64,000 bases of DNA from Shimwellia blattae DSM 4481 = NBRC 105725 (GTDB lineage: Bacteria > Pseudomonadota > Gammaproteobacteria > Enterobacterales > Enterobacteriaceae). The notes below the pieces were generated by a model that saw only the letters and a list, made by a program, of their open reading frames with translations, had not been told where the DNA came from and searched no databases. Shown here piece by piece: positions 24,385 to 32,888 of this stretch. Position numbers and translations under genes: made by a program. The stretch is taken from positions 2,418,001 through 2,482,000 of the forward strand of contig NC_017910.1 in assembly GCF_000262305.1 (NCBI RefSeq), in the 5' to 3' direction. How positions within the stretch are numbered: position 1 is the stretch's first letter; each line of letters begins with the position of its first letter.

Positions 24385-27300
24385 ATGTCCGAACACTATC
24401 GTTATGACCTGCCCAGTAAAGCAGGAGATCTGCGCCAGCTTGGTGAACTGATCGGCGCAGCCTGTGCCACTGAAGTGGCAGAGATCAGCGAACGTCACCC
24501 GGGGCCGGTACTGCTTATCGCGCCGGATATGCAAAACGCGCTACGGCTCAACGATGAAATCCAGCAGTTTACCGACAGTATGGTTATCCACCTGGCCGAC
24601 TGGGAAACCCTGCCTTACGACAGCTTCTCGCCGCACCAGGAGATAATCTCCTCCCGGCTTTCCACCCTCTACCAGTTGCCCGATATGCAGCGCGGCGTGT
24701 TGATCGTTGCGGTCAGCACCCTGATGCAGCGGGTCTGCCCCCACAGCTTCCTGCACGGGCATGCGCTGGTGATGAAAAAGGGCCAGCGCCTCTCCCGGGA
24801 TACCCTGCGCACCCAGCTGGAGCAGGCCGGGTATCGCAGTGTCGATCAGGTGATGGAGCACGGGGAGTTTGCCACCCGCGGCGCGCTGCTGGATCTGTTC
24901 CCGATGGGCAGCGAGCACCCCTTCCGGCTGGACTTTTTTGATGACGAGCTGGACAGCCTGCGGATTTTCGACGTGGACACCCAGCGCACCCTGGAAGAGG
25001 TCGAGGCGATTAACCTGCTGCCGGCCCACGAGTTCCCGACCGACAAAAACGCCATTGAGCTGTTTCGCAGCCAGTGGCGCGATCAGTTCGACGTTAAACG
25101 GGATGCGGAGCATATCTACCAGCAGGTCAGCAAAGGCACCCTTCCGGCGGGGATTGAATACTGGCAGCCGCTGTTTTTTAGCGAGCCGCTCACTTCACTG
25201 TTTCAGCACCTTCCGGCCAACACCCTGGTGGTGAACACCGGCGATCTGGAAGGCAGCGCCGGGCGGTTCTGGCAGGAGGTCGAAACCCGGTTTGAAAACC
25301 GCAAAATCGATCCGATGCGCCCGCTGCTGCCCCCGCCTGCGCTCTGGCTGCGGGTCGATGAGCTGTTCGCCGCCCTGAAACACTGGCCGCGAATCCAGCT
25401 TAAAACCGGGCATCTTGAGCCCAGAGCCGGGGCCACCAACCTGGGCTACCAGGCGCTGCCGGACCTCTCCGTGCAGGCCCAGCAAAAATCGCCGCTGGAC
25501 AATTTACGCAGATTCCTCGAACACTTCAGCGGGCCGGTTATCTTCTCGGTCGAGAGCGAGGGGCGCCGGGAAACCCTGGCCGACCTGCTGGTGCGCCTGA
25601 AACTGGCCCCGACCCGTATTCAGCGCCTTGACGCAACCGGGCCCGGCGGGCGCTTTGTCCTGATCGGCGCCAGCGAACACGGGTTTATTGACACCCTGCG
25701 CAACCGGGCGCTGATTTGTGAAAGCGACCTGCTCGGTGAACGGGTCGCCCGCCGCCGCCAGGACTCCCGGCGCACCATAAACCCGGACACGCTGATCCGT
25801 AACCTGGCAGAGCTGCACCCGGGCCAGCCGGTAGTTCACCTGGAGCACGGTGTGGGCCGCTACGGCGGAATGACCACCCTTGAGGCGGGCGGCATTACCG
25901 GCGAATATCTGATTCTGCTCTACGCCGGTGACGCGAAACTCTATGTGCCGGTCTCCTCCCTGCATCTGATAAGCCGCTACGCCGGTGGGGCCGACGAAAA
26001 TGCCCCGCTGCACAAGCTGGGCAGCGACGCCTGGAGCCGGGCGCGCCAGAAAGCGGCAGAAAAAGTGCGCGATGTGGCCGCCGAACTGCTGGATATCTAT
26101 GCCCAGCGGGCCGCGAAAGCCGGTTTCGCCTTCAAACACGATCGCGAACAATACCAGCTGTTTTGCGACAGTTTCCCCTTTGAAACCACCCCCGATCAGG
26201 CCCAGGCCATTAACGCGGTACTCAGCGATATGTGCCAGCCGCTGGCCATGGACCGGCTGGTATGTGGCGATGTGGGCTTCGGCAAAACCGAAGTGGCAAT
26301 GCGCGCCGCCTTCCTGGCGGTGGAAAACCACAAACAGGTGGCGGTACTGGTGCCCACCACCCTGCTCGCCCAGCAGCACTATGATAACTTCCGCGATCGC
26401 TTCGCCAACTGGCCGGTGCGCATTGAAATGCTGTCGCGCTTTCGCAGCGCCAGAGAGCAGACCCAGGTACTGGAAGAGACCCGGGACGGGAAAGTGGATA
26501 TCCTGATAGGCACCCACAAGCTGCTGCAAAGTGACGTGAAATGGCACGATCTGGGGCTGCTTATCGTTGATGAAGAGCACCGCTTCGGGGTGCGCCACAA
26601 AGAGCGGATCAAGGCGATGCGTTCCGATGTGGACATTCTGACCCTGACCGCCACCCCCATCCCGCGGACCCTGAACATGGCCATGAGCGGCATGCGCGAT
26701 CTGTCGATTATCGCCACCCCGCCTGCCCGCCGCCTGGCGGTGAAAACCTTTGTCCGCCAGTATGATGACCTGGTGGTCAAAGAGGCTATCCTGCGTGAAG
26801 TGCTGCGCGGCGGCCAGGTCTACTACCTGTTCAACGACGTGGAGAACATTCACAAAGCCGCCGAGCGCCTGGCCACCCTGGTGCCGGAAGCGCGGGTTGC
26901 CATCGGCCATGGTCAGATGCGCGAGCGCGAACTGGAGCGGGTGATGAATGATTTCCACCACCAGCGCTTCAACGTGCTGGTGTGTACCACCATCATTGAG
27001 ACCGGTATTGATATCCCCACCGCCAATACCATTATTATTGAGCGGGCCGACCACTTTGGCCTGGCCCAGCTACACCAGCTGCGCGGCCGGGTCGGGCGCT
27101 CTCACCACCAGGCCTACGCCTGGCTGCTGACCCCGCATCCGAAAGCCATGTCCCAGGATGCCCACAAGCGCCTGGAGGCTATCGCCTCGCTGGAAGATCT
27201 CGGGGCGGGGTTTGCCCTGGCCACCCATGACCTGGAAATTCGCGGTGCCGGTGAACTGCTTGGCGAAGGCCAGAGCGGCCAGATGGAAACCGTGGGCTTC

Positions 27301-27831
27301 TCTTTGTATATGGAGTTGCTGGAAAACGCCGTCGATGCGCTGAAAGAGGGGCGCGAGCCCTCCCTTGAGGATCTGACCAGTAACCAGACCGAGGTTGAAC
27401 TGCGCATGCCCGCCCTGCTGCCGGAAGACTTTATTCCGGACGTGAACACCCGCCTTTCGCTGTACAAGCGGATAGCCAGCGCGAAAGACCGGGACGAGCT
27501 TGACGAGATCAAAACCGAGCTGATTGACCGCTTCGGGCTGTTGCCGGATCCGGCTCGCACCCTGCTGGAAATCACCGCCCTGCGTCAGCAGGCCCGCCGG
27601 CTCGGGATCCGTAAAATTGAAGGGCATGATAAAGGCGGCACCATTGAGTTTTCAGAGAAAAACCACGTGGATCCGGTATGGCTGATAGGCCTGCTCCAGA
27701 AACAGCCCCAGCATTTCCGGCTGGATGGCCCCACCCGCCTGCGCTTTATTGACGATCTGGCCGATCGCAAAACCCGCATGACGTGGATCCACCGCTTTAT
27801 GGAACAAATGGCAGAGCACGCCAGCGCCTGA
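24385..27831 (+). CDS. mfd: Transcription-repair coupling factor Mfd
   Basis: DNA translocase that removes RNA polymerase stalled at lesions and recruits UvrA; 1148 residues, identical in length to E. coli Mfd. Order: UvrB-homology domain (1-350), a linker domain, the RNA polymerase-interacting domain (about 475-545, with VHLEHGVGRYGGMTTL), the RecG-like superfamily 2 motor with Walker A GDVGFGKTEVA (about 629-639), DEEH box (IVDEEHRFG), motif III TATPIPRTL and motif VI QLRGRVGRSHH, then the C-terminal autoinhibitory domain. The start is MSEHYRYDLPSKAG. Confidence 0.97.
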   Translation: MSEHYRYDLPSKAGDLRQLGELIGAACATEVAEISERHPGPVLLIAPDMQNALRLNDEIQQFTDSMVIHLADWETLPYDSFSPHQEIISSRLSTLYQLPDMQRGVLIVAVSTLMQRVCPHSFLHGHALVMKKGQRLSRDTLRTQLEQAGYRSVDQVMEHGEFATRGALLDLFPMGSEHPFRLDFFDDELDSLRIFDVDTQRTLEEVEAINLLPAHEFPTDKNAIELFRSQWRDQFDVKRDAEHIYQQVSKGTLPAGIEYWQPLFFSEPLTSLFQHLPANTLVVNTGDLEGSAGRFWQEVETRFENRKIDPMRPLLPPPALWLRVDELFAALKHWPRIQLKTGHLEPRAGATNLGYQALPDLSVQAQQKSPLDNLRRFLEHFSGPVIFSVESEGRRETLADLLVRLKLAPTRIQRLDATGPGGRFVLIGASEHGFIDTLRNRALICESDLLGERVARRRQDSRRTINPDTLIRNLAELHPGQPVVHLEHGVGRYGGMTTLEAGGITGEYLILLYAGDAKLYVPVSSLHLISRYAGGADENAPLHKLGSDAWSRARQKAAEKVRDVAAELLDIYAQRAAKAGFAFKHDREQYQLFCDSFPFETTPDQAQAINAVLSDMCQPLAMDRLVCGDVGFGKTEVAMRAAFLAVENHKQVAVLVPTTLLAQQHYDNFRDRFANWPVRIEMLSRFRSAREQTQVLEETRDGKVDILIGTHKLLQSDVKWHDLGLLIVDEEHRFGVRHKERIKAMRSDVDILTLTATPIPRTLNMAMSGMRDLSIIATPPARRLAVKTFVRQYDDLVVKEAILREVLRGGQVYYLFNDVENIHKAAERLATLVPEARVAIGHGQMRERELERVMNDFHHQRFNVLVCTTIIETGIDIPTANTIIIERADHFGLAQLHQLRGRVGRSHHQAYAWLLTPHPKAMSQDAHKRLEAIASLEDLGAGFALATHDLEIRGAGELLGEGQSGQMETVGFSLYMELLENAVDALKEGREPSLEDLTSNQTEVELRMPALLPEDFIPDVNTRLSLYKRIASAKDRDELDEIKTELIDRFGLLPDPARTLLEITALRQQARRLGIRKIEGHDKGGTIEFSEKNHVDPVWLIGLLQKQPQHFRLDGPTRLRFIDDLADRKTRMTWIHRFMEQMAEHASA

Positions 27832-27837
27832 CACACC

Positions 27838-27860
27838 GCCCTCTGCCGGTGGCAGAGGGC
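27838..27860 (+). terminator. Terminator hairpin of mfd
   Basis: GCCCTCTGCC-GGT-GGCAGAGGGC is a perfect 10-bp stem 7 bases after the mfd stop, followed by GCGTTTAGTTT, an imperfect U-rich tail. Confidence 0.75.
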
Positions 27861-27988
27861 GCGTTTAGTTTCCGGATAGCATTCAGATATTTACAAAAAA
27901 TTGCACTCAGCCTGGACTTCCCGACACAAGGCCAGCTGATAATCCCCCGCTCACCATTACACAGCGTAATAGATATGCAGGAGATGCT

Positions 27989-28960
27989 ATGCAATTTCCC
28001 CCCGTCTTCTTTTATGGCATTGCCTCCCGTTGCGCGGCCGCCCTGATTATCCTCTCTGTGGGCTGCGCCAGCGCGCTGGCAAACACCTGGCCCTTACCGC
28101 CTGATGGCGGGCGGCTGGTGGGCAAGAATGACATCCACGTAGTACAGCAGGATGGCGGCTCACTGGAAGCGATAGCCAAACGCTACAACGTCGGGTTTCT
28201 GGCCCTGCTTCAGGCCAACCCGGGAATAGACCCCTATGTACCGCAGCCCGGCACCGTGCTGACCATTCCGCGCCAGGCCCTGTTACCTGATGCCCCCCGG
28301 GAAGGGGTGGTGATAAACCTGGCGGAACTGCGCCTGTATTACTACCCGGCGAACCAGAATAAGGTGGTTATCTTCCCCATCGGTATTGGTCAGTTAGGGG
28401 GCGATACCCTCACCCCCACCATGCAGACCCGGATTTCTGAAAAACGGGCCAATCCCACCTGGACCCCCACGGCCAATATCCGCGCCCGCTATCTGGCCCA
28501 GGGAATAGAACTCCCCGCTGTGGTGCCCGCAGGCCCGGATAACCCCATGGGGCATCACGCTATTCGTCTGGCGGCTTACGGTGGGGTGTATCTGTTACAC
28601 GGCACCAATGCGGATTTCGGCATCGGCATGCGGGTGAGCTCCGGGTGTATTCGCCTGCGCGATGACGACATTAAATGGCTGTTCGAGCAGTTACCGGTCG
28701 GCACAAAGGTGAATATCATCAATACGCCTGTCAAAGCCTCGGTAGAGCCGGATGGCCGCCACCTGGTTGAGGTTCACCAGCCATTGTCGGAGCATATTGA
28801 CGACGATCCGCAAAAGTTGCCCATCGTACTGGGGGAGAAAATGACCCAGTTCCGGGAGAGCCCGGGCACCGATACCCGACAGCTGGAGCAGGTCATACAG
28901 CTGCGCCAGGGTATGCCGGTGGACATTACTACCCCTGCGGGCCGCCCGGTACAGATCTGA
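27989..28960 (+). CDS. ldtC: L,D-transpeptidase LdtC
   Basis: Periplasmic enzyme that links Braun lipoprotein to peptidoglycan diaminopimelate. 323 residues: signal peptide (1-31, ending SALA-NT), a LysM-like segment (about 47-92, with GGSLEAIAKRYNVGFLALLQANP), and a YkuD catalytic domain (about 105-240) with the His of LLHGTNADFGIG and the nucleophilic cysteine in SSGCIRLRDDD. The C-terminal tail is variable. A GGAG ribosome-binding site precedes the ATG. Formerly ycfS; the mfd-ldtC-bhsA order is conserved. Confidence 0.95.
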   Translation: MQFPPVFFYGIASRCAAALIILSVGCASALANTWPLPPDGGRLVGKNDIHVVQQDGGSLEAIAKRYNVGFLALLQANPGIDPYVPQPGTVLTIPRQALLPDAPREGVVINLAELRLYYYPANQNKVVIFPIGIGQLGGDTLTPTMQTRISEKRANPTWTPTANIRARYLAQGIELPAVVPAGPDNPMGHHAIRLAAYGGVYLLHGTNADFGIGMRVSSGCIRLRDDDIKWLFEQLPVGTKVNIINTPVKASVEPDGRHLVEVHQPLSEHIDDDPQKLPIVLGEKMTQFRESPGTDTRQLEQVIQLRQGMPVDITTPAGRPVQI

Positions 28961-28962
28961 GG

Positions 28963-29094
28963 CAAAAAAAAACCGCCACTGGGTAGGTGGCGGCAAACTA
29001 TCAAGATTATGCGCTCTGGTGGCATATCAGAGCTTTCGGGCATATCAAAGGACTAACACAGGGTAACAACAGTCCGCCATGGGTAGTGGCGGAC
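28963..29094. repeat. Twin hairpins with an identical loop between ldtC and bhsA
   Basis: Two hairpins share the core CCGCCA(C)-TGGGTAG-(G)TGGCGG: CCGCCAC/GTGGCGG at 28973-28993 and GTCCGCCA/TGGCGGAC at 29072-29094, both with loop TGGGTAG. The first has nine A bases before it on the plus strand, so read on the minus strand it is a good intrinsic terminator (U9), serving bhsA. A smaller inverted repeat (GCTCTG/CAGAGC) and two copies of GGCATATCA lie between them. Confidence 0.7.
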
Positions 29095-29103
29095 GGGACA
29101 ACA

Positions 29104-29361
29104 TTACTTGTAGATAACGGCAGTACCGTGCAGCTGGTTCGGGCCGCTAACAGAGGTAATACGGAATGATTTCGCGCCCATCTTGTCGGCTTTGGCGGAC
29201 AACTCATCCTGCAAAGAGGCTAAGTTAGAACCGGCAGAAGCGGCGATGTGGCCAATTTGTTGCTGATCTGCCGGGGCAGTCTGAACTTCAACAGCGGCAA
29301 GACCAGCAAAAGAAACGGAGCTTAACAGTGCAGCAGCGATAACAGCGGTAATCTTGTTCAT
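29104..29361 (-). CDS. bhsA: DUF1471 multiple-stress protein BhsA
   Basis: An 85-residue exported protein of the YhcN/DUF1471 family, in E. coli an outer-membrane-associated protein that affects copper permeability, biofilm and stress survival. Signal peptide 1-22 (ending GLA-AV), then the DUF1471 fold with the hallmark GHIAASAGSNLASLQDELSAKADKMGAKSFRITSVSG region. The start at 29361 has a GAGG ribosome-binding site; 30 upstream in-frame codons lie in the promoter. It is divergent from comR, its repressor. Confidence 0.94.
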   Translation of the reverse strand: MNKITAVIAAALLSSVSFAGLAAVEVQTAPADQQQIGHIAASAGSNLASLQDELSAKADKMGAKSFRITSVSGPNQLHGTAVIYK

Positions 29362-29419
29362 AACAACCTCGGCAGGTGAATTACTTGGTTTTTTTATTAA
29401 CTTAACAATCGATAAATAA

Positions 29420-29448
29420 ATACTAAACGTGATCCATTTCACGGTCAA
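29420..29448 (-). promoter_or_regulatory. Sigma-70 promoter of bhsA
   Basis: On the minus strand, TTGACC (29448-29443) and TAGTAT (29425-29420) are separated by exactly 17 bases, placing a start about 50 bases before the bhsA ATG. The -10 lies within the 11-base element CGTTTAGTATT that recurs upstream of comR. Confidence 0.72.
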
Positions 29449-29536
29449 CATGATTTTATAACGATCATTAACTTATTTTTAAAACGCTTATAATTCAATC
29501 TGATAGGTTTTTGCAATTTTTGCTGTTTGCGGCTGG

Positions 29537-29547
29537 CGTTTAGTATT
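29537..29547 (+). promoter_or_regulatory. CGTTTAGTATT element upstream of comR
   Basis: The same 11 bases as in the bhsA promoter (29429-29419 on the other strand), here oriented toward comR and ending 51 bases before its ATG. It may be the comR -10 (TAGTAT) or part of a ComR-recognised site; the sequence alone does not decide. Confidence 0.5.
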
Positions 29548-29598
29548 CGATTATTTTTATAATGACTATTCATAAAAACCAACCGAGGTTCAACGGCA

Positions 29599-30234
29599 AT
29601 GACAACAACGCGCGACAGTTGTACCAGAAAAAGCCGTGGCCGCCCGAAAGTGTTCGACAGGGATGCAGCGCTTGATAAGGCCATGACACTCTTCTGGCAA
29701 CATGGTTATGAAGCGACCTCCATGGCACACCTGGTGGAAGCCACCGGGGCCAAAGCACCCACGCTGTATGCGGAGTTCACCAATAAAGAGGGTCTGTTTC
29801 GCGCCGTGCTGGACCGCTATATCGCCGAGTTCGCCTCACGTAATGAGGCCCAGCTGTTATGCGAAAATAAAACGGTCTACCAGGCCCTGGCCGACTATTT
29901 CAGCGCGGTCGCCCACTGCTTTACCAGCAAAGACACCCCATCCGGCTGCTTTATTATCTGCACCTCATCGGCACTGGCCGCATCGAACGAAGATATTGCC
30001 AACACCATCAAAGAGCGCCACGCCCAGCAGGCCCAGATAATCCTGGAGTTTCTTACTATGCACCAGCAGCGCGGCGCCATTCCCGACAACTGCAACCTGC
30101 AGGCCCTGACCGACTATCTGTGCTGTATTTTGCAGGGGATGTCTGTCAGCGCACGTGAAGGCGCCAGCTATGAAGATCTGATGAAAATTACCGCCACCAC
30201 GCTGCGACTGTGGCCGGAGCTTATCAAAGCCTGA
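29599..30234 (+). CDS. comR: TetR-family copper-responsive repressor ComR
   Basis: A 211-residue TetR/AcrR regulator. The N-terminal helix-turn-helix (about 15-62) includes RGRPKVFDRDAALDKAM and the recognition region ATSMAHLVEATGAKAPTLYAEF. The ligand domain has several cysteines (for example GCFIICTSS, NCNLQ, CCILQ) that could sense copper, the inducer known for E. coli ComR (YcfQ), which represses bhsA. It is divergent from bhsA, as in E. coli. Confidence 0.92.
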   Translation: MTTTRDSCTRKSRGRPKVFDRDAALDKAMTLFWQHGYEATSMAHLVEATGAKAPTLYAEFTNKEGLFRAVLDRYIAEFASRNEAQLLCENKTVYQALADYFSAVAHCFTSKDTPSGCFIICTSSALAASNEDIANTIKERHAQQAQIILEFLTMHQQRGAIPDNCNLQALTDYLCCILQGMSVSAREGASYEDLMKITATTLRLWPELIKA

Positions 30235-30279
30235 GGGGAGTAGAGCAGGCAGCGCCCGCAAACCCGGCGGGCAGGCCTG

Positions 30280-30651
30280 CTACTGGCGCTCCAGCACCAG
30301 CTGGCCTTCCTTATTCAGCGGAATACGCGAACCCGGATTGCGATCCATACGAATCTTACCCTGCTGATTAGCAATACGATAAGTGACGTTGTAACCTATT
30401 TGCTGGCGCGTTTTGTCATACACGATTTTACAGCGCTGCCGGGCGGCGGGGTCGCCCTCTGCTGGCGGTTGCCACGGGTTGGCAACAACGGTACTGCAGA
30501 TTTTCCGGGGGGTTGTGATGGTTTCCGTGATGGGTACTGCCGCAACCACCTGCGCAAACTGCGGCCCGTGGCTGAACACCGTCAGGCTGGCTGTCGCGGC
30601 AAGCCCCAGCGCCGCAACAATACCCACACCTGCCAGCATTGTCTGGTTCAT
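30280..30651 (-). CDS. ycfJ: Shortened YcfJ-like protein lacking the glycine-zipper region
   Basis: A 123-residue protein in the ycfJ position. Its N-terminus (MNQTMLAGVGIVAALGLAATASLTVFSHGPQFAQVV) and C-terminus (QRCKIVYDKTRQQIGYNVTYRIANQQGKIRMDRNPG) align with E. coli YcfJ (179 residues), but the middle, about 56 residues holding the glycine-zipper repeats, is replaced by a short segment, CSTVVANPWQPPAEGDPAAR. The frame is intact. An N-terminal signal anchor (about 5-26) sends it to the envelope. Function is unknown in E. coli; without the zipper it probably cannot insert or oligomerise the same way. Confidence 0.85.
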   Translation of the reverse strand: MNQTMLAGVGIVAALGLAATASLTVFSHGPQFAQVVAAVPITETITTPRKICSTVVANPWQPPAEGDPAARQRCKIVYDKTRQQIGYNVTYRIANQQGKIRMDRNPGSRIPLNKEGQLVLERQ

Positions 30652-30720
30652 TCTTTCTCTCCTGACGATACTAATGTAACTATTCTGTTACAAAATTTCC
30701 CGAAGAGCACCAGGACAAAA

Positions 30721-30751
30721 GACAAAAACGCCCGCCGGGAAGCGGCGGGCG
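30721..30751 (-). terminator. Rho-independent terminator of ndh
   Basis: On the minus strand CGCCCGCCG-CTTCC-CGGCGGGCG is followed by TTTTTGTCTTTTG. A 9-bp perfect stem about 40 bases after the ndh stop. Confidence 0.88.
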
Positions 30752-30793
30752 GACAATTTCAGAGCACTCTGAACAGATACCGCAGGGAAGCTG

Positions 30794-32086
30794 TCAGTGC
30801 AGTTTCAGGCGCGGGCGGATCACCCGGTTAATCCGCCCGACCAGCATCATCAGCCCGGTTTTAAAATAGCCGTGCAGCGCAATCTGGTGCATCCGGTACA
30901 GGGAGATATAGACAAACCGGGCAATGCGCCCTTCTATCATCATTGAGCCGCGCATCAGGTTACCCATCAGGCTCCCTACGGTCGAGTAGTTCGACAGCGA
31001 CACCAGCGAGCCGTGATCTTTATACACATAATCCTTAAGGGGCTGGCCTTTGATTCGCGCCAGAATATTATGCAGCGCGCAGCTCGCCATCTGGTGAGCG
31101 GCCTGAGCACGGGGAGGCACAAATCCCCCTTCCGGGCGCGGGCAGGACGCACAGTCGCCAATGGCATAGATATCCGCATCCCGGGTGGTTTGCAGCGTAG
31201 GGGTGACCACCAGCTGATTAATGCGGTTGGTCTCCAGCCCGCCGATATCTTTGAGGAAATCAGGGGCTTTAATACCCGCCGCCCAGACCATCAGATCCGC
31301 TGAGATAAACTCCCCGTTTTTGGTGTTCAGCCCGCCCGCTTCAGCGCTGGTTACCATGGTCTGGGTCAGCACCCGTACCCCCAGCTGGGCCAGCTCCTGG
31401 TGGGCGGCAGCCGAAATACGCGGTGGCAGTGCCGGCAGAATACGCTCACCGGCCTCAACCAGGGTCACGTTCAGCGCCTCGTTCGTCAGCCCCTTGTAAC
31501 CGTAGCTGTGCAGCTGTTTTACCGCATTATGCAGCTCCGCAGACAGCTCAACGCCAGTCGCCCCGCCCCCGACTATCGCAATATTCACCCGGCCGTTCGC
31601 GCCAAGGTTGGTGGAGTATTTCAGAAACTGATTGAGCATCTCCTGGTGGAAACGCCGGGCCTGGTGCGGGTTATCGAGGAAGATACAGTGCTCTTTCACC
31701 CCCGGGGTATTAAAGTCGTTTGAGGTGCTCCCCAGCGCCATCACCAGGGTGTCATACGGAATTTTGCGCTCCGGTACCAGCAGCTCGCCTTTTTCATCAT
31801 ACAAGGCGGTCAGGGTCACGGTTTTCGCCTCGCGGTTAATATCGTTCACCGATCCCAGCTGGAACTGGAAACCGTGGTTACGCGCGTGCGCCAGGTAGCT
31901 CAGCGCATCGACGCCTTCATCCAGTGAGCCGGTTGCCACTTCGTGGAGCAGCGGCTTCCACAGATGGCTGTGGTTGCGATCGATAAGCGTAATTTTCGCC
32001 TTTTTACCGCGCCCCAGTTTATGGCCAAGCTGCGTTGCCAGTTCCAGCCCGCCAGCACCCCCACCGACGATGACAATTTTTTTCAT
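30794..32086 (-). CDS. ndh: NADH:quinone oxidoreductase II (Ndh)
   Basis: Non-proton-pumping, FAD-containing NADH dehydrogenase on the cytoplasmic face of the inner membrane; 430 residues (434 in E. coli). The FAD motif GGGAGGLE lies at about 8-15 and the NADH motif IVGGGATGVELSAEL at about 171-185. The second FAD segment IYAIGDCAS is followed by a PPRAQAAHQ helix. The basic, amphipathic C-terminal region (about 390-430) attaches it to the membrane. An FNR-like box lies about 100 bases upstream, fitting anaerobic repression. Confidence 0.97.
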   Translation of the reverse strand: MKKIVIVGGGAGGLELATQLGHKLGRGKKAKITLIDRNHSHLWKPLLHEVATGSLDEGVDALSYLAHARNHGFQFQLGSVNDINREAKTVTLTALYDEKGELLVPERKIPYDTLVMALGSTSNDFNTPGVKEHCIFLDNPHQARRFHQEMLNQFLKYSTNLGANGRVNIAIVGGGATGVELSAELHNAVKQLHSYGYKGLTNEALNVTLVEAGERILPALPPRISAAAHQELAQLGVRVLTQTMVTSAEAGGLNTKNGEFISADLMVWAAGIKAPDFLKDIGGLETNRINQLVVTPTLQTTRDADIYAIGDCASCPRPEGGFVPPRAQAAHQMASCALHNILARIKGQPLKDYVYKDHGSLVSLSNYSTVGSLMGNLMRGSMMIEGRIARFVYISLYRMHQIALHGYFKTGLMMLVGRINRVIRPRLKLH

Positions 32087-32181
32087 TGGCGTAACCCCTT
32101 AAAAATAACTAACCAATTGTTAATTAAAGATTGTCAACACAACCCTTAATTAACAACAAGTTGCCGTTGTTTTTAACTTCA

Positions 32182-32195
32182 TTGATGTGAATCAT
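32182..32195. promoter_or_regulatory. FNR-like box upstream of ndh
   Basis: TTGATGTGAATCAT matches TTGAT-N4-ATCAA in nine of the ten defined positions. It lies about 96-109 bases before the ndh ATG, in the same kind of position as the FNR sites that repress E. coli ndh without oxygen. Confidence 0.75.
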
Positions 32196-32262
32196 AACAC
32201 GCAAGGTGCATTGGTCATACCAAATTTGACGGATATCAAATTTTTATGCGCAAAAGATAAAC

Positions 32263-32291
32263 AAAAGGCCAGCATTTAGCTGGCCTTTTGG
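32263..32291. terminator. Terminator between ycfP and ndh
   Basis: AAAAGGCCAG-CATTTAG-CTGGCCTTTT, a perfect 10-bp stem with A and T runs on both sides. It should end the nagZ-ycfP transcript on the minus strand. Confidence 0.9.
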
Positions 32292-32317
32292 TTTTTTTGT
32301 TAACGGGCTGTAATTGT

Positions 32318-32860
32318 TCAGCCGAGGGTTTTGAACGCTTTAATCCGCTGCAGATGCCCGGAGATGCTGGGGAACTTATGGGGCTGCTCATCGTCCCAGA
32401 CAATCTCATAATAGTGGTGGAGAAGATCGGCTGAACGCTGACTATCCAGAATGCCATCCTGGCGCGAGAGTATCGCCATGCAGCGGTCGCGGTTTTTCTC
32501 CCGGAAGTTCTCCACGCACTTGGTGGCAATATCCAGATACTCTTCCGGGCGATCGATGCGCCCTTCCATGTTCTCATAAGGGAACAGGTTCGGGTTAAAG
32601 ATAACCTGGCGGATATCACACAAAAACCCGACCCGCTCAGCCCAGTAGCCCCCCAGCCCCACCCCGCAAATCAGCGGGCGTTCATCGGCACAGAGCTGAA
32701 GCATTTTGTCCACTTCCTTGAGCAAATGCTGCATATCGTGCTTCGGGTGCAGGGTGCTGTAGCTTATCAGGCGAACATCAGGATCAATGAACTGCAACTG
32801 CAATACCTTTTCATGGTTCCCCGGACTGTTCGAATCGAAACCGTGCAAATAGATAATCAT
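32318..32860 (-). CDS. ycfP: UPF0227 alpha/beta-hydrolase-like protein YcfP
   Basis: A 180-residue protein with an alpha/beta-hydrolase start (MIIYLHGFDSNSPGNHEK) and the nucleophile-elbow position at about 72-77 reading GVGLGG, without the expected serine. E. coli YcfP has the same substitution as far as I recall, so this is a family trait, not a local loss; the protein is probably not a classical esterase. Other family segments are FNPNLFPYENMEGRIDRPEEY and HLQRIKAFKTLG. It lies 28 bp after nagZ. Confidence 0.93.
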   Translation of the reverse strand: MIIYLHGFDSNSPGNHEKVLQLQFIDPDVRLISYSTLHPKHDMQHLLKEVDKMLQLCADERPLICGVGLGGYWAERVGFLCDIRQVIFNPNLFPYENMEGRIDRPEEYLDIATKCVENFREKNRDRCMAILSRQDGILDSQRSADLLHHYYEIVWDDEQPHKFPSISGHLQRIKAFKTLG

Positions 32861-32888
32861 TACATCCTCTCACCACGTGTTGTGAAAA

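Noticed and set aside
24090..24386. 98-codon frame between lolC and mfd, considered as a ycfT remnant
   Set aside because: Sequence is basic and of random character and does not resemble a membrane acyltransferase.
25504..27054. 516-codon open frame antisense to mfd
   Set aside because: Shadow of a G+C-rich coding sequence; His/Gln/Gly-rich translation typical of antisense frames and no family resemblance.
28987..29169. 60-codon frame between ldtC and bhsA
   Set aside because: Spans the two hairpins and the end of bhsA on the opposite strand; no ribosome-binding site.
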